Of a DNA stretch of 47,050 nt, positions 1 to 9,499 are shown in pieces. The position numbers and the translations under genes were made by a program. Below the pieces are notes generated by a model that saw nothing but the letters and a program-made list of their open reading frames with translations, ran no database searches and was not told where the DNA came from. Within the stretch, counting starts at the first letter, position 1; each line of letters begins with the position of its first letter. This stretch comes from an uncultured Pelagibacteraceae bacterium (lineage in GTDB: Bacteria > Pseudomonadota > Alphaproteobacteria > Pelagibacterales > Pelagibacteraceae), in assembly GCA_902617825.1 (NCBI GenBank), contig CACMYE010000006.1, forward strand, positions 1-47,050, read 5' to 3'.

Positions 1-2
1 CT

Positions 3-560
3 TTTCATCCTTATATAGTAATTAAAGATGGATTTGCATTATTGATGTTCATGATTGTATTTGCTTTTTTTGTATTCTACGCGCCTAATATATTAGGACA
101 TGCTGATAATTATATAGAAGCTAATCCATTAGTAACACCTGCACACATTGTGCCTGAATGGTATCTGTTACCTTTTTATGCAATTCTAAGATCAGTTCCT
201 GATAAGTTGCTTGGGGTTGTAGCTATGTTATCTGCAATTTTAATTTTAGCTGTTTTACCTTGGCTAGATACTTCAAAAATAAGATCAGCAGTATTTAGAC
301 CACTCTATAAGCAGTTTTATTGGATACTAGTAGCTGACGTTTTAATATTAGGTTACATGGGTGCAATGCCTGCTGAAGGGCTTTACTTATTGATTGCAAG
401 AGTTGCAACAGCTTATTATTTCCTTCATTTTTTAGTTATATTACCAGTGTTAGGGTTAAAGGAGAGGACTATACCTTTGCCATTAAGTATTACTGAACCC
501 GTACTGGGAGGGTCGCCCAATATGGCAATGGCTAAAAAAAATGAGAGTAAAATAGAATAG
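3..560 (+). CDS. petB: Cytochrome b of the bc1 complex, C-terminal part (5' end outside window)
   Basis: The frame is open from the first bases, so this is the C-terminal part of a longer gene; the first visible residues read [10 protein letters not shown], typical of the stretch following the heme-binding helices of cytochrome b. The quinol-oxidation-site motif PEWY is at bases 153-164. Three or four hydrophobic helices follow, ending in a short lysine-rich cytosolic tail. Cytochrome b carries the two b hemes and the Qo/Qi sites of ubiquinol:cytochrome c reductase in the inner membrane. The stop codon overlaps the GTG start of petC by one base, so the two are translated as a coupled pair; the Rieske gene would be expected just upstream, outside the window. 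Identification is firm; only the N-terminus is unseen. Confidence 0.96.
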   Translation, partial: FHPYIVIKDGFALLMFMIVFAFFVFYAPNILGHADNYIEANPLVTPAHIVPEWYLLPFYAILRSVPDKLLGVVAMLSAILILAVLPWLDTSKIRSAVFRPLYKQFYWILVADVLILGYMGAMPAEGLYLLIARVATAYYFLHFLVILPVLGLKERTIPLPLSITEPVLGGSPNMAMAKKNESKIE

Positions 561-1339
561 TGAAAATAATACTTAAACTATTTTCAATAATAATATTGTT
601 TTGCGTATCTAGTGCTAATGTAATTTCTGCAGAAAAAGTTGAGTACTTAAAAACTGACTGGACCTTTAAAGGTCTTTTTGGAAAATTTGATAGAGCCTCA
701 CTTCAAAGAGGATATCAAGTTTATACTGAAGTCTGTGCAGCTTGCCATTCAATGAAATATTTGAGTTACAGAAATTTATCTGAAAAGGGTGGTCCAGAAT
801 TCTCAGTGGCTCAAGCCAAAGCAATTGCCGCTTCATTTGAGGTAACAGACGGACCAAATGCTGACGGTGAAATGTTTCAAAGACCAGGAAAACTATCTGA
901 CAAATTTGTGATGCCTTATGAAAATGTTAAGGCAGCAGAAGCAGCTAATGGTGGTGCATATCCTCCAGATATGTCTGTATTAGTAAAAGCTAGGGGAGGT
1001 GGAGTAGATTATATATATTCTTTGTTGCAGGGCTATGAAGAAGCTCCAAGTGGAATGATTTTAGATGACGGTGTTCATTACAATAAATATATGTATGGAA
1101 ACAAAATTAAAATGTCAGCACCTCTCTCAGACGGAATTATTGAATATTCAGATGGAACAAAAGCAAGTGTTGAACAAATGTCAAAAGATGTGACTACCTT
1201 CTTAATGTGGGCAGCAGAACCAAGTTTAGAAGCCAGACATCAAATGGGCTTTAAAGCTATTGTGTATTTAATAATTTTAACAATTCTTGTTTATTTCAGT
1301 ATGAAGAGAATTTGGTCACGTGTTAAATCGGAAGTTTAA
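560..1339 (+). CDS. petC: Cytochrome c1 of the bc1 complex
   Basis: This is the membrane-anchored c-type cytochrome that takes electrons from the Rieske protein and passes them to soluble cytochrome c. The 259-residue product has an N-terminal signal segment (about residues 3-24), the heme attachment motif CAACH at residues 59-63, a candidate methionine axial ligand at M185 in KMSAPL, and one C-terminal membrane anchor (about 232-248) followed by a basic tail, which is the expected cytochrome c1 plan. The start is GTG, overlapping the petB stop by one base; it places the signal peptide correctly. The last 24 bases overlap convergently with the end of ychF on the other strand. Confidence 0.96.
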   Translation: MKIILKLFSIIILFCVSSANVISAEKVEYLKTDWTFKGLFGKFDRASLQRGYQVYTEVCAACHSMKYLSYRNLSEKGGPEFSVAQAKAIAASFEVTDGPNADGEMFQRPGKLSDKFVMPYENVKAAEAANGGAYPPDMSVLVKARGGGVDYIYSLLQGYEEAPSGMILDDGVHYNKYMYGNKIKMSAPLSDGIIEYSDGTKASVEQMSKDVTTFLMWAAEPSLEARHQMGFKAIVYLIILTILVYFSMKRIWSRVKSEV

Positions 1340-2389
1340 TACATCCCCATCTTTAACAATATAGTCCTTACCTTCTAACCTCATTTTTCCGTTAGTTTTA
1401 GAATTCACCCAACCATCATTAGTAACAAAATCTTCATAAGAAATTGTTTCAGCTCTTATAAATCCTTTTTCAAAATCTGTGTGAATCTCTCCAGCAGCCT
1501 TTGGAGCAGTACAATTCTTTTGTATTGTCCAAGCTCTAGTTTCTTCTGGACCAGATGTAAAATAAGTATCAAGTTCTAAAATTTTATATCCTTTTTGGAT
1601 TAGCATACTTAATCCAGTATCTTTTAAACCTATCATATCCATATAATTTTTTTTCTCTTCTTTTTCTAATTCATTTATTTGATTTTCAATATCAGCTGAA
1701 ACTATTAGAGTATGTGCTCTCCCATATTTCTCAATGAAAGCATTTGTATAATTATTACCTTCTCTCACACTTTGTTCATCAACATTACAAACAAATATCT
1801 TAGGTTTAATTGATAGTAATCCACTTTGATTCAGTTGTTTCGTTTTAAATTGAGATTTAAGAACAGATATATCTTTATCATTATTTATACAATCTAATGC
1901 AATTTCTAAAATTTTGAGTTGCTCTTCATCTACATTTTTTTTGTTATTTTTTTCTAACCTTTTTTGTATAGACTCTAAGTCTGCAAGCATCATTTCTGTT
2001 TCGATAATCTCTAAATCTCTAATGGGATCAACAGTTGGGTTAACGTTTTGAATATCATCAGAGTCAAAGCATCTAATCATATGAATTACAGCATCCACCT
2101 CTCTTATATGAGAAAGAAATTTATTTCCTAAACCTTCACCTTTTGAGGCACCTTTCACAAGGCCAGCTATATCAACAAATGAAATCGTTGTATTAATTGT
2201 TTTTTTTGAATTGGAAACTTTAGATAGTTTTTCAAGTCGCTCGTCTGGGACAGGAACTACTCCTATGTTAGGGTCAATTGTGCAAAAGGGAAAGTTCGCA
2301 GCCTGAGCTTTACTAGAATTTGTAAGTGCATTGAATAAAGTAGATTTACCAACATTGGGTAAACCAACTATTCCACATTTAAAACTCAT
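1316..2389 (-). CDS. ychF: Redox-regulated ATPase/GTPase YchF (Obg family)
   Basis: The 357-residue protein has the P-loop GLPNVGKST at residues 9-17, the downstream NFPFCTIDPN segment characteristic of YchF, the switch-II region DIAGLVKGAS, a coiled-coil insertion and a C-terminal TGS domain (about 275-355). YchF (OLA1) is a universally conserved ribosome-associated P-loop NTPase that prefers ATP; its precise role is unsettled. Its ATG overlaps the TAA of pth by one base (TAATG), so it is the last gene of a unit reading lgt to ychF. Pth-YchF adjacency is common in bacteria. The 3' end overlaps petC by 24 bases on the opposite strand. Confidence 0.96.
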   Translation of the reverse strand: MSFKCGIVGLPNVGKSTLFNALTNSSKAQAANFPFCTIDPNIGVVPVPDERLEKLSKVSNSKKTINTTISFVDIAGLVKGASKGEGLGNKFLSHIREVDAVIHMIRCFDSDDIQNVNPTVDPIRDLEIIETEMMLADLESIQKRLEKNNKKNVDEEQLKILEIALDCINNDKDISVLKSQFKTKQLNQSGLLSIKPKIFVCNVDEQSVREGNNYTNAFIEKYGRAHTLIVSADIENQINELEKEEKKNYMDMIGLKDTGLSMLIQKGYKILELDTYFTSGPEETRAWTIQKNCTAPKAAGEIHTDFEKGFIRAETISYEDFVTNDGWVNSKTNGKMRLEGKDYIVKDGDVLNFRFNT

Positions 2390-2949
2390 TATTTATTATT
2401 TACTGTGCTTGAAAATAAATCTAATTTTTTATTCACTAATATCGAAATTGATTCTGTAATATCATTTGTAATTTTTTCTAGCCCCATCATTTCATCCTCA
2501 TCAAAATTTTGTAAAACATAATCGCTTACTTCCATATTTTCTTTTGGTTTACCAATCCCAACTCTTACTCTTGAATAATCTTTACCAATAAATTTATCGA
2601 TTGAGGCAATACCGTTATGCCCGGCACTTGATCCCCCAAACTTTGCTTTAATTTTTCCAAATTCAACATCCAAATCATCGTGGAAAACAATTACATCTTC
2701 AGCATCAATTTTGAAATATTCAATTAGTTCTCGAATACATATTCCAGAATTATTCATAAATGTTAATGGCTTGATGGCATAAACCTTTTGTTCAGCAACA
2801 TTACCAGTGGTTAGCAGTCCTTTAAACTTTGGTTTTTGTTTCGATAAGCCAAATTTTTTATTAATTGAGTCGATTATTTTAAAACCAACATTATGTCTGT
2901 TATTTTCACTATCTGGAGTTGGGTTACCTAAACCTACAAATAAAAGCAT
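2389..2949 (-). CDS. pth: Peptidyl-tRNA hydrolase
   Basis: The enzyme cleaves the ester bond of peptidyl-tRNAs that drop off ribosomes, recycling tRNA. The 186-residue length is normal for the family. Visible signatures are GLGNP at residues 6-10, the catalytic histidine H19 in NNRHNVGF, the FHDDLD segment around residues 89-94 with the partner aspartate, and SAGHNG at 108-113. The gene sits 41 bases downstream of rplY and shares one base with ychF. The rplY-pth-ychF order is a widespread translation-related cluster. Confidence 0.97.
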   Translation of the reverse strand: MLLFVGLGNPTPDSENNRHNVGFKIIDSINKKFGLSKQKPKFKGLLTTGNVAEQKVYAIKPLTFMNNSGICIRELIEYFKIDAEDVIVFHDDLDVEFGKIKAKFGGSSAGHNGIASIDKFIGKDYSRVRVGIGKPKENMEVSDYVLQNFDEDEMMGLEKITNDITESISILVNKKLDLFSSTVNNK

Positions 2950-2990
2950 ATTATGGATTTTAATGGGAAGTAAATTTCAATTTTGATAAC

Positions 2991-3704
2991 TTATTTTTTT
3001 TCTTCAGCAGGCTTTTTATCTTCACCTTCTTTTTTATCACCTTCAGCTGTAGGCTTATCACCGTCTGTAGCAGCAGCTTCTGCTCCTGCCGCTCCCTCTT
3101 CACCTTCAGTTGCTTCTGCTTCAGCTGGTTTTTCAGGTTCTTTCATTACCGTTGGAGCAGCTAGTGTTGCAATTACAAAGTCCCTCCCTTGAATTGTGGG
3201 CATGACTTCTTCATCTAAAGTTATTGATGAAATTTTGAAACTCTCACCAATATCAATTCCATCTAAATCTATCACAAGATTTTCAGGAATTTTCTCACTA
3301 GGACATTTTAATTCAACTTTTCTTCTAACTATATTCAATACTCCACCTCTTTTTAGTCCCGGTGAACTTTCATGATTAATAAATTTTACTGGAACTTCAA
3401 TTTTAATTCTTACACCTGGAACCACTCTTAAAAAATCTACATGAATCGGCTCATCAGTTATAATGTCGTACTTTATTTCTTTAGGAAGAACGTTTTGTAT
3501 TTTGCCATCAACATTCAAGGCAATAATGTTTGACAAAAAATTTTCTTTTTCAATTAATGATTTTAGTAATTTTTTTGAAATTGCCACACTTTCATTTTGA
3601 GCATCACCACCATAAATTATAGCAGGTACACTTCCATTGTCTCTTAGGGAGCTTAGCTCGCCTTTAGTTTTTGTATTTCTAATGTTGGCGTCTATTGAAT
3701 TCAT
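2991..3704 (-). CDS. rplY: 50S ribosomal protein L25 (Ctc/TL5 type, long form)
   Basis: This is the 5S rRNA-binding large-subunit protein of the long, two-domain type. Residues 1 to about 90 form the L25 rRNA-binding domain, and about 95-180 the TL5-like C-terminal beta domain (DFLRVVPG and VKFINHESSPGLKRGG are typical). The final roughly 50 residues are a low-complexity tail of Ala, Glu, Lys and Pro; such charged tails are frequent in alphaproteobacterial L25 and are probably disordered. The gene lies 45 bases downstream of prs, a conserved pairing. Confidence 0.95.
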   Translation of the reverse strand: MNSIDANIRNTKTKGELSSLRDNGSVPAIIYGGDAQNESVAISKKLLKSLIEKENFLSNIIALNVDGKIQNVLPKEIKYDIITDEPIHVDFLRVVPGVRIKIEVPVKFINHESSPGLKRGGVLNIVRRKVELKCPSEKIPENLVIDLDGIDIGESFKISSITLDEEVMPTIQGRDFVIATLAAPTVMKEPEKPAEAEATEGEEGAAGAEAAATDGDKPTAEGDKKEGEDKKPAEEKK

Positions 3705-3749
3705 AAAAACAAAAGTTTTTAGCTCAAGATCCTTAATAACTCAAGGTAA

Positions 3750-4682
3750 TTATTTAAATAAATCAGAAACAGAGGTTGAGTTTGATATTCTTTTAATTGC
3801 CTCTCCCATTAAGGCTGAAATAGATAGAACTTCAATGTTTTTAGCACTCTTGGTTTTGTTTATATTGTCAATTGTATCTGTGATTACTAAATTTTTAATT
3901 ACAGAATTTTTAATTTTTTTTACGGCTTCTCCGCTCAAAACTCCGTGAGTAATATAAACATAAACTTCTTTTGCTCCTCGATTTTTTAAAGCTTTAGCTG
4001 CATTGACTATAGTTCCACCTGAATCAATGATATCATCTACTATTATACAAGTTTTACCTTTGACTTCTCCAATAACATTCATTACTTGAGATTGACCAGG
4101 TTTTGGTCTTCTTTTATCAACAATTGCAAGACCAACATTTAAAATTTTTCCCAGTGATCTTGCTCTTTCAGTTCCACCAACATCAGGTGCAACACATACA
4201 ATATTTTTACTTTTAATATTTTTTTTTACATGTCTTGCAAAAATGGGTGTAGAAAATAAGTTATCGACTGGAATATCAAAAAATCCTTGAATTTGTCCAG
4301 CATGTAAATCAACTGTTACGACTCTGTCTGCTCCTGCTTTTGTAATTAAATTTGAAACAAGTTTTGCTGATATTGAAGTTCTTGGAACCACTTTTCTATC
4401 TTGTCTAGCATAACCAAAATATGGAATGACCGCTGTTATATTTTTAGCAGAAGATCTTTTTAAAGCATCTATGCACAATAAAAGTTCCATTAAGTTGTCA
4501 TTTGCAGGAGATGAAATAGACTGAATTATAAAAATACTATTTCCTCTAATGTTTTCATTTAATTCAACATATATTTCACCATCTGAAAAATTTCTAATAC
4601 TTGAATTAACTAGTTTAGATTTTAAAAATTTAGCTATACTTTTACTGAGAGGCTTATTGCTAGTTCCAGATAATAATTTCAT
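3750..4682 (-). CDS. prs: Ribose-phosphate pyrophosphokinase (PRPP synthetase)
   Basis: The enzyme makes PRPP from ribose 5-phosphate and ATP, feeding purine, pyrimidine, histidine, tryptophan and NAD synthesis. The 310-residue protein has the class I layout: an N-terminal flexible-loop region with [10 protein letters not shown] (88-97), the catalytic [12 protein letters not shown] (125-136), the ribose-5-phosphate region [10 protein letters not shown] (166-175), and the PRPP-binding loop [10 protein letters not shown] (215-224). It is separated by 11 bases from the pgeF start upstream and is probably cotranscribed with rplY downstream. Confidence 0.97.
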   Translation of the reverse strand: MKLLSGTSNKPLSKSIAKFLKSKLVNSSIRNFSDGEIYVELNENIRGNSIFIIQSISSPANDNLMELLLCIDALKRSSAKNITAVIPYFGYARQDRKVVPRTSISAKLVSNLITKAGADRVVTVDLHAGQIQGFFDIPVDNLFSTPIFARHVKKNIKSKNIVCVAPDVGGTERARSLGKILNVGLAIVDKRRPKPGQSQVMNVIGEVKGKTCIIVDDIIDSGGTIVNAAKALKNRGAKEVYVYITHGVLSGEAVKKIKNSVIKNLVITDTIDNINKTKSAKNIEVLSISALMGEAIKRISNSTSVSDLFK

Positions 4683-4693
4683 TTGAAATGAAG

Positions 4694-5452
4694 CTAATTA
4701 AGCATAATTATTGAAATATTTCTACCATAATCAGCATGTTTTAAACTTAAAGCTCTTCTTGCACTGAAGAATTTATTCTTAAAATCAAATGTATCAATTT
4801 TAACTTTTTCTATTTTTTTTATCCTATTCTTTAAAAGCATAGATTTTACGTAGTTTGATAAATTGAAATATAACTTTTTTTGCTTTATTCTAAAAAAAAT
4901 TTTGTTCCTTATGTCTTTTTTTAAAAATTTATTTTTGAAGTCATTTTGAACCTCATAATTGTCAATTGAAATAGAAGGGCCTATTACGGCAGAAATATTT
5001 TGTGGCTTAGATCCTTTTTTAACCATAAATTTGATAACTCTATCAACTATTCCTTTATATGCTCCTTTCCAGCCTGCGTGAATTGCTGCAATTATTTTTT
5101 TTTGGTGATCATAAATCAAAATTGGCACACAGTCTGCAGTTAGAATAGCAATTGGTAAGTTTTTTTGATTAGTGATTACAGCATCTACTTTTGGTTTTGA
5201 TCTAAATTGATATTTTTCATCAATATAAATAAATTTATTACTATGGATTTGATTAAGTAAAAAAATATCTCTAGCAGAGTTTTTTATTTTTCTTCTTACT
5301 ATTTCTAAATTTTTTCTAACATTACTTAGTTTATCTTTTGACCCTGGTGCACAATTAAGACTTTTATAAATATTTTTTGAAATACCCCCTTTGCTATTAA
5401 AAAAGCCATGTTTTAAATTTTTAATTTTTGAAAGTTTTTTGGATTTAATCAC
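4694..5452 (-). CDS. pgeF: Peptidoglycan-editing factor PgeF (YfiH/DUF152, laccase-like)
   Basis: The family was long annotated as polyphenol oxidase/laccase; E. coli YfiH is now linked to removing mis-incorporated residues from UDP-MurNAc peptides, and related proteins act as purine nucleoside phosphorylases. The 252-residue protein carries the three metal/active-site residues of the fold: H70 in NQIHSN, C108 in LTADCVPI and H125 in HAGWKG. The start is GTG at 5452, which gives the usual opening with HGFF at residues 15-18; no suitable ATG lies upstream. It overlaps the end of the methyltransferase gene by 8 bases, so it is translationally coupled. The exact substrate cannot be told from sequence. 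Confidence 0.9.
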   Translation of the reverse strand: MIKSKKLSKIKNLKHGFFNSKGGISKNIYKSLNCAPGSKDKLSNVRKNLEIVRRKIKNSARDIFLLNQIHSNKFIYIDEKYQFRSKPKVDAVITNQKNLPIAILTADCVPILIYDHQKKIIAAIHAGWKGAYKGIVDRVIKFMVKKGSKPQNISAVIGPSISIDNYEVQNDFKNKFLKKDIRNKIFFRIKQKKLYFNLSNYVKSMLLKNRIKKIEKVKIDTFDFKNKFFSARRALSLKHADYGRNISIIMLN

Positions 5453-6500
5453 TCTGAAATCCTGTGTGAAATTTATTATTTTTGGTTTTTATAAGCATAA
5501 CTTTAAACAATTCACCCATCTGCTTTTCATCTATTAGTCTTCTTATTCTGTAAAATAAGTCAGTTTTTTTTGAAAAAGCTATATCCTTACTCACAATCTC
5601 GGCTCTTTGAAGAATTCCCATACTTGTTAAAAATTTTTTTTGAGTTGTTACAAGGGTATCTAAGTTTTTATTTTGATTAATAAATTTTTGAAATAAATTA
5701 AAATTAATATTGTAAGTAATATCAGACTCACCAATATTTTCTAATATATTTGTGTATTTATGATTATTGACTGCTTGAAGAGTATTCTGCATTTTTCGAT
5801 CTAAATAACCATAATCTATGATTAGTATTCCACCCTTATTTTTTTCTATTATATTACCTATAACTTTTAAATATTTAAAAGCCTCAGGAGAATATTCAAT
5901 TACATTTTGCTCTTTTGAAATTTCAAAATTTAGTTTTTCCTCAATTAATTTAATATTTGTTTTTACTTCGTTAAATTTTACATCTTTAGGATTTCCAAGA
6001 TCTACAAATTTTTCGTACCAGTCATCTTGTCTTTTAAAAAACTGTTTTATTGGTAAAGCATCAAAAAATTCATTTGCTATAAAAATAGTTGGACTTGTGT
6101 AATTTTTCTCTAAATCTTGGATCCAAGTGATCTTCTTACTTTTAAGATTTTTTTTCTGTTCTTTTATTAGATATTGACTTTTTTCGTGAATCATAAACTT
6201 ACAAGAACTAAAATGTTCTGGAAAATTTTCTAATGTTTCACAAATCACTTTTATCATTTCACCGTTTCCAGCTCCCAACTCAATTAAATTAAATTTTTTT
6301 GGGGAACCTAAACTTTTTAAAAAAGTAATTAGCCAAATAGTTATAATCTCTGAAAAAAGCCTTGTAATATTTGGAGCTGTGATGAAATCACCTTCCTTAC
6401 CAAAGGGATTTTGCTTCATATAATAGCCAGAATTTTTATCGTAAAGTGCCCAATTAATAAATTGGTCTAAAGATAAATTAATTGATTTGTTTATTTTCAT
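5445..6500 (-). CDS. SAM-dependent methyltransferase, MidA/NDUFAF7 family
   Basis: The 351-residue protein belongs to the DUF185 family, whose mitochondrial member NDUFAF7 (MidA) dimethylates an arginine of a complex I subunit during assembly. The SAM-binding motif is visible at ELGAGNG (74-80), preceded by the family's N-terminal region (SGYYMKQNPFGKEGDFITAP, about 24-43), and followed by FIANEFFDALPIKQF near the middle. The likely target here, NuoD of complex I, is an inference from the eukaryotic homologue. It overlaps lgt upstream by 23 bases and pgeF downstream by 8; the lgt-midA-pgeF order is common in Alphaproteobacteria. Confidence 0.9.
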   Translation of the reverse strand: MKINKSINLSLDQFINWALYDKNSGYYMKQNPFGKEGDFITAPNITRLFSEIITIWLITFLKSLGSPKKFNLIELGAGNGEMIKVICETLENFPEHFSSCKFMIHEKSQYLIKEQKKNLKSKKITWIQDLEKNYTSPTIFIANEFFDALPIKQFFKRQDDWYEKFVDLGNPKDVKFNEVKTNIKLIEEKLNFEISKEQNVIEYSPEAFKYLKVIGNIIEKNKGGILIIDYGYLDRKMQNTLQAVNNHKYTNILENIGESDITYNINFNLFQKFINQNKNLDTLVTTQKKFLTSMGILQRAEIVSKDIAFSKKTDLFYRIRRLIDEKQMGELFKVMLIKTKNNKFHTGFQSD

Positions 6501-7260
6501 TTATAAAATAAAATAGAACTACGCCAGTTAAAATTAGAATTACACTTAGAATTTGCCCCATAGTTAAATTAAATAATAAATAACCTAACTGTGAGTCGGG
6601 AATTCTTAAAAACTCAATAGAAAATCTAAATATTGAGTAAAAAATTAAAAATAAACTTGATATCAAACCTGGCCTTAACAAAAAATTTTTATTTTTAAAA
6701 TTCATTAAAATAACAAATAAAATTATTCCTTCTAGCATTGCCTCATATATCTGCGTCGGATGTCTTGGTAAATTATCAATCTGAACAAAAGTTACTGACC
6801 ATGGGAGATCAGTTACTTTTCCATAAAGTTCTGAATTTATAAAATTCGATAGCCTTCCAAAAAAAATTCCAATTGGAGAGACCAGAGCCACAATATCCAT
6901 ATATAAAAAAGGGTTTTGATTATTTCTTCTTCCAAAAATTATACTTGCAATTATAATTCCGATTAATCCACCATGAAAGGACATGCCTCCTTCCCATATC
7001 TTAAAAATATCTATTAAATTATTTAAATAATATTCAAGATTGTAAAGCAATATATATCCAATTCTTCCACCTAAAATAATTCCGATAATTAAATATGTGA
7101 TGTAATCATCAAATTTTTTATTGATACCCGCATTTTTAATGAATATTTTTTTTGCAACAAACCACCCAAACAAAATACCAACAATATAAGCTAATGAATA
7201 CCATCTGATTTCTAAGGAAAAAATTTCAATTGCAACTGGGTCAAAATTATTGATGAACAT
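6478..7260 (-). CDS. lgt: Prolipoprotein diacylglyceryl transferase
   Basis: Lgt attaches diacylglycerol from phosphatidylglycerol to the lipobox cysteine of prolipoproteins in the inner membrane, the first step of lipoprotein maturation. The 260-residue, seven-helix protein contains the signature GGRIGYILLYN (64-74), the essential histidine H96 in GGMSFHGGLIG, and the family stretch GRLSNFINSELYG (135-147) with conserved Arg, Asn and Glu. It is the first gene of the leftward housekeeping unit and diverges from ubiK across about 30 bases. Confidence 0.97.
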   Translation of the reverse strand: MFINNFDPVAIEIFSLEIRWYSLAYIVGILFGWFVAKKIFIKNAGINKKFDDYITYLIIGIILGGRIGYILLYNLEYYLNNLIDIFKIWEGGMSFHGGLIGIIIASIIFGRRNNQNPFLYMDIVALVSPIGIFFGRLSNFINSELYGKVTDLPWSVTFVQIDNLPRHPTQIYEAMLEGIILFVILMNFKNKNFLLRPGLISSLFLIFYSIFRFSIEFLRIPDSQLGYLLFNLTMGQILSVILILTGVVLFYFINENKQIN

Positions 7261-7279
7261 TTTAATTTATACTTATAAT
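7250..7279 (+). promoter_or_regulatory. Candidate promoter for ubiK
   Basis: A TTGATG hexamer at 7250-7255 and a perfect TATAAT at 7274-7279 are separated by 18 bases. If used, transcription would begin about 7286, downstream of the first possible ATG (7278), supporting the second ATG at 7293 as the true start and a nearly leaderless mRNA. AT-rich DNA gives chance TATAAT matches, so this is tentative. Confidence 0.35.
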
Positions 7280-7292
7280 GTATATCTCAAAT

Positions 7293-7544
7293 ATGAAAAA
7301 CTCTAAATTTATAATTGATAAGTTTGCAAAATTGATTGAGCAAGGGTTGGTCTCTTCAAAAGATTTATCAGTGGAAATCTTAAATATTTTCAAATCTAAA
7401 AGAGATGAATTTGTTTTTAAAATGAAATTAACAAGCAAGGATGAATTTGATGTTCTTTCAAAACGAGTTGAGAACCTTGAACTTAAAATTAAAAAGCTTG
7501 AAAGTAAAAAGAAAAAAAGCACTAAACAGGTAAAAAAATCTTAA
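7293..7544 (+). CDS. ubiK: Ubiquinone biosynthesis accessory factor UbiK (BMFP/DUF526 family)
   Basis: The small protein (83 residues from the ATG at 7293) has the family plan: an N-terminal amphipathic helix, then the stretch SKDEFDVLSKRVENLELKI forming a C-terminal coiled coil, then a lysine-rich tail. In Enterobacteria UbiK binds lipids and helps the Ubi complex that makes ubiquinone; the Brucella homologue BMFP is membrane-fusogenic in vitro. An in-frame ATG at 7278 would add five residues but lies inside the TATAAT box, so I prefer 7293. It diverges from lgt, a pairing seen across Alphaproteobacteria, and its last 23 bases overlap the 3' end of envZ on the other strand. Confidence 0.82.
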   Translation: MKNSKFIIDKFAKLIEQGLVSSKDLSVEILNIFKSKRDEFVFKMKLTSKDEFDVLSKRVENLELKIKKLESKKKKSTKQVKKS

Positions 7545-8841
7545 CTCTTAAACCATCCATTTTAGATTTCTCAAGTTTAATATTTCCACCATGTGATTTT
7601 ACAATATCTGATGCAATCGATAAACCAAGTCCAACACTCGATTTTGAGCCCGCCCTTCCTTTATCTATTTTATAAAATGGTTTAAATACATTATCATATT
7701 CATTTTTTGCGATACCTGGACCATCATCATCAATAATAATAAATAGATTTGTATTCTTTTTATTAAGGCTTAATTCTACTTTATTTGCATATTTTAATGC
7801 ATTATCAACTAGATTATTTAGACATCTACTGATTAAATTTTTTCTACCGTTAATATAGATTCTGGGTAACAAATTTTTTGAAATATTTTTATTATTATAT
7901 TTTTTGATTAATTCATCAATTAACTCAGACAAGTTAAACATTTGATCTTTCTCAACATAAGATGAGCTTGTAAATTGAAGATATTCGTTAAGCATTTTTT
8001 CCATTTCGTTGATATCTTCAGTTAATTTATCCACTGAATCTTTGTCTTTAATAAATGCAAGCTGCAACTTCATTCTTGTCAAAGGTGTTCTTAAATCATG
8101 GCTTATACCTGATAACATTTCAGTTCTTTGTTTTAGATGCCTCCCAATTCTTTTTCTCATTCTATCAAATTCATGACCAGCTTGTCTTATTTCAAGAGCT
8201 CCAGAGGGTTTATATTCCTCAATTTCCTCACCTTTACCAAATCTCTCTGCCGCGCGAGCAAGATTTGTAATTGGTCTTGTTTGATTCTTTAAAAATATTA
8301 GTGATATGATCACCATAATTATTGCAGGTACTGTTATCCACAATGCAAAAATTCTAGCAGATGAACTAGCAACACGATCTTTTGGTACTAAAAATTTAAA
8401 ATATCCATCTTTATATTTAATTCTTAAGTCAATTAGCTCTTTATAGTTTGTTGAATCAAACCAAAAATTTTCTACAGAAAACTTTGATTTTAATTCTCTC
8501 CTTAATGTTCGGTCGATAGGACTAAACCATCTTTCACTTTGTTGATTTTGTAATTCTTCATTAATTTTAAGTTCAATATTTAAATCTAAAAATAATGAAA
8601 AAAGGTTATATATCTCTTGCTTATCAACTTTCTCACTTTCATAAGTCTCAATAAATGCACTTATTTCATTTACTAATGTTCTTGTCATTCCTTTATTAGT
8701 TTTAATCCAAAGGCTATCGAAAAATACAATTGTAATGATTAGCTGAATAACAATAACAGGGACTGCAACAATTAAAAGTGCCCTGTAAAATAGTCTTTTG
8801 GGTAAAACTTTTCTGAATAAACTATTCAATCCAGAGAACAT
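7522..8841 (-). CDS. envZ: EnvZ/OmpR-family sensor histidine kinase
   Basis: A membrane sensor kinase of 439 residues. Two transmembrane helices (about 18-38 and 163-185) bracket a periplasmic domain of about 125 residues; a HAMP linker follows (RPITNLARAAERFGKGEEI), then the HisKA dimerisation domain with the phospho-acceptor in GISHDLRTPLTR, and the ATPase domain with the N box (NLVDNALKYA), DDGPGI and GLGLSIA motifs. It follows ompR with a 20-base overlap, the same order as E. coli ompR-envZ, so OmpR is its probable partner. The stimulus cannot be read from sequence; osmotic sensing is only a guess by homology. Confidence 0.92.
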   Translation of the reverse strand: MFSGLNSLFRKVLPKRLFYRALLIVAVPVIVIQLIITIVFFDSLWIKTNKGMTRTLVNEISAFIETYESEKVDKQEIYNLFSLFLDLNIELKINEELQNQQSERWFSPIDRTLRRELKSKFSVENFWFDSTNYKELIDLRIKYKDGYFKFLVPKDRVASSSARIFALWITVPAIIMVIISLIFLKNQTRPITNLARAAERFGKGEEIEEYKPSGALEIRQAGHEFDRMRKRIGRHLKQRTEMLSGISHDLRTPLTRMKLQLAFIKDKDSVDKLTEDINEMEKMLNEYLQFTSSSYVEKDQMFNLSELIDELIKKYNNKNISKNLLPRIYINGRKNLISRCLNNLVDNALKYANKVELSLNKKNTNLFIIIDDDGPGIAKNEYDNVFKPFYKIDKGRAGSKSSVGLGLSIASDIVKSHGGNIKLEKSKMDGLRVKIFLPV

Positions 8842-9499
8842 ATCCTGCTCCTCTTATGGTCTGTAAAAATTTTGGGTTTTTTGGATCAATTTCTATTTTT
8901 TTTCTTAAACGAGTTATGATTACATCAATTGACCTTTCTTTATCTAAACTAATTAATTGACCAATGCTTTCTCTTGAAAATGTATTTCCAGGATTATTAA
9001 TCATTTTTTCTAAAATTACCTTTTCTGTATTATTTATTTTGAATTCCTTTTTATTTTTAATAATTAGTAATTTATTCAAATCAATTTTTACATTTTCAAA
9101 CTCGATAATTCTTTTTTGATCAATCTTAATAGTTTTAGTCAAAATATTTTTAATTCTCAAAATTAGTTCTTTTGGCTCAAAAGGTTTAGCCAGATAATCA
9201 TCTGCCCCAAGCTCGAGTCCTTCAACTCTCTCACTTGCCTCACCTTTAGCCGTTAAAAGTATAATTGGAGTATCTAAATCTTTCTTGTGGTCATTAATGA
9301 AATCCAAACCACTTTTTCCTGACATCATTATATCTAGTATAATTAAATCAAATTTGATAATTTTTATTTTTTCTGACGCGTTTTCAGCACTATCTGAAGT
9401 TGTAACTAAAAAATTATTTTCATTTAAATATTTTTTCACTAATGATCTAATTCCCTCATCGTCATCGACTAGTAAAATATGAGCTTTAAATTTATCCAT
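8822..9499 (-). CDS. ompR: OmpR-family response regulator
   Basis: The 225-residue protein joins a receiver domain (acidic pocket VDDDEG, phospho-acceptor Asp in DLIILDIMMSGKSG, conserved Lys in DDYLAKPF) to a C-terminal winged-helix DNA-binding domain (ERSIDVIITRLRKKIE and TIRGAGYVL). It overlaps envZ by 20 bases downstream and marR by 8 bases upstream, so the three are very likely one transcript. It should be phosphorylated by the adjacent kinase. Its regulon cannot be inferred here. Confidence 0.94.
   Translation of the reverse strand: MDKFKAHILLVDDDEGIRSLVKKYLNENNFLVTTSDSAENASEKIKIIKFDLIILDIMMSGKSGLDFINDHKKDLDTPIILLTAKGEASERVEGLELGADDYLAKPFEPKELILRIKNILTKTIKIDQKRIIEFENVKIDLNKLLIIKNKKEFKINNTEKVILEKMINNPGNTFSRESIGQLISLDKERSIDVIITRLRKKIEIDPKNPKFLQTIRGAGYVLWIE

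Noticed and set aside
2983-3192. A Ser/Ala/Pro-rich open frame on the plus strand
   Set aside because: It is the antisense shadow of the repetitive Ala/Glu/Lys tail of ribosomal protein L25.
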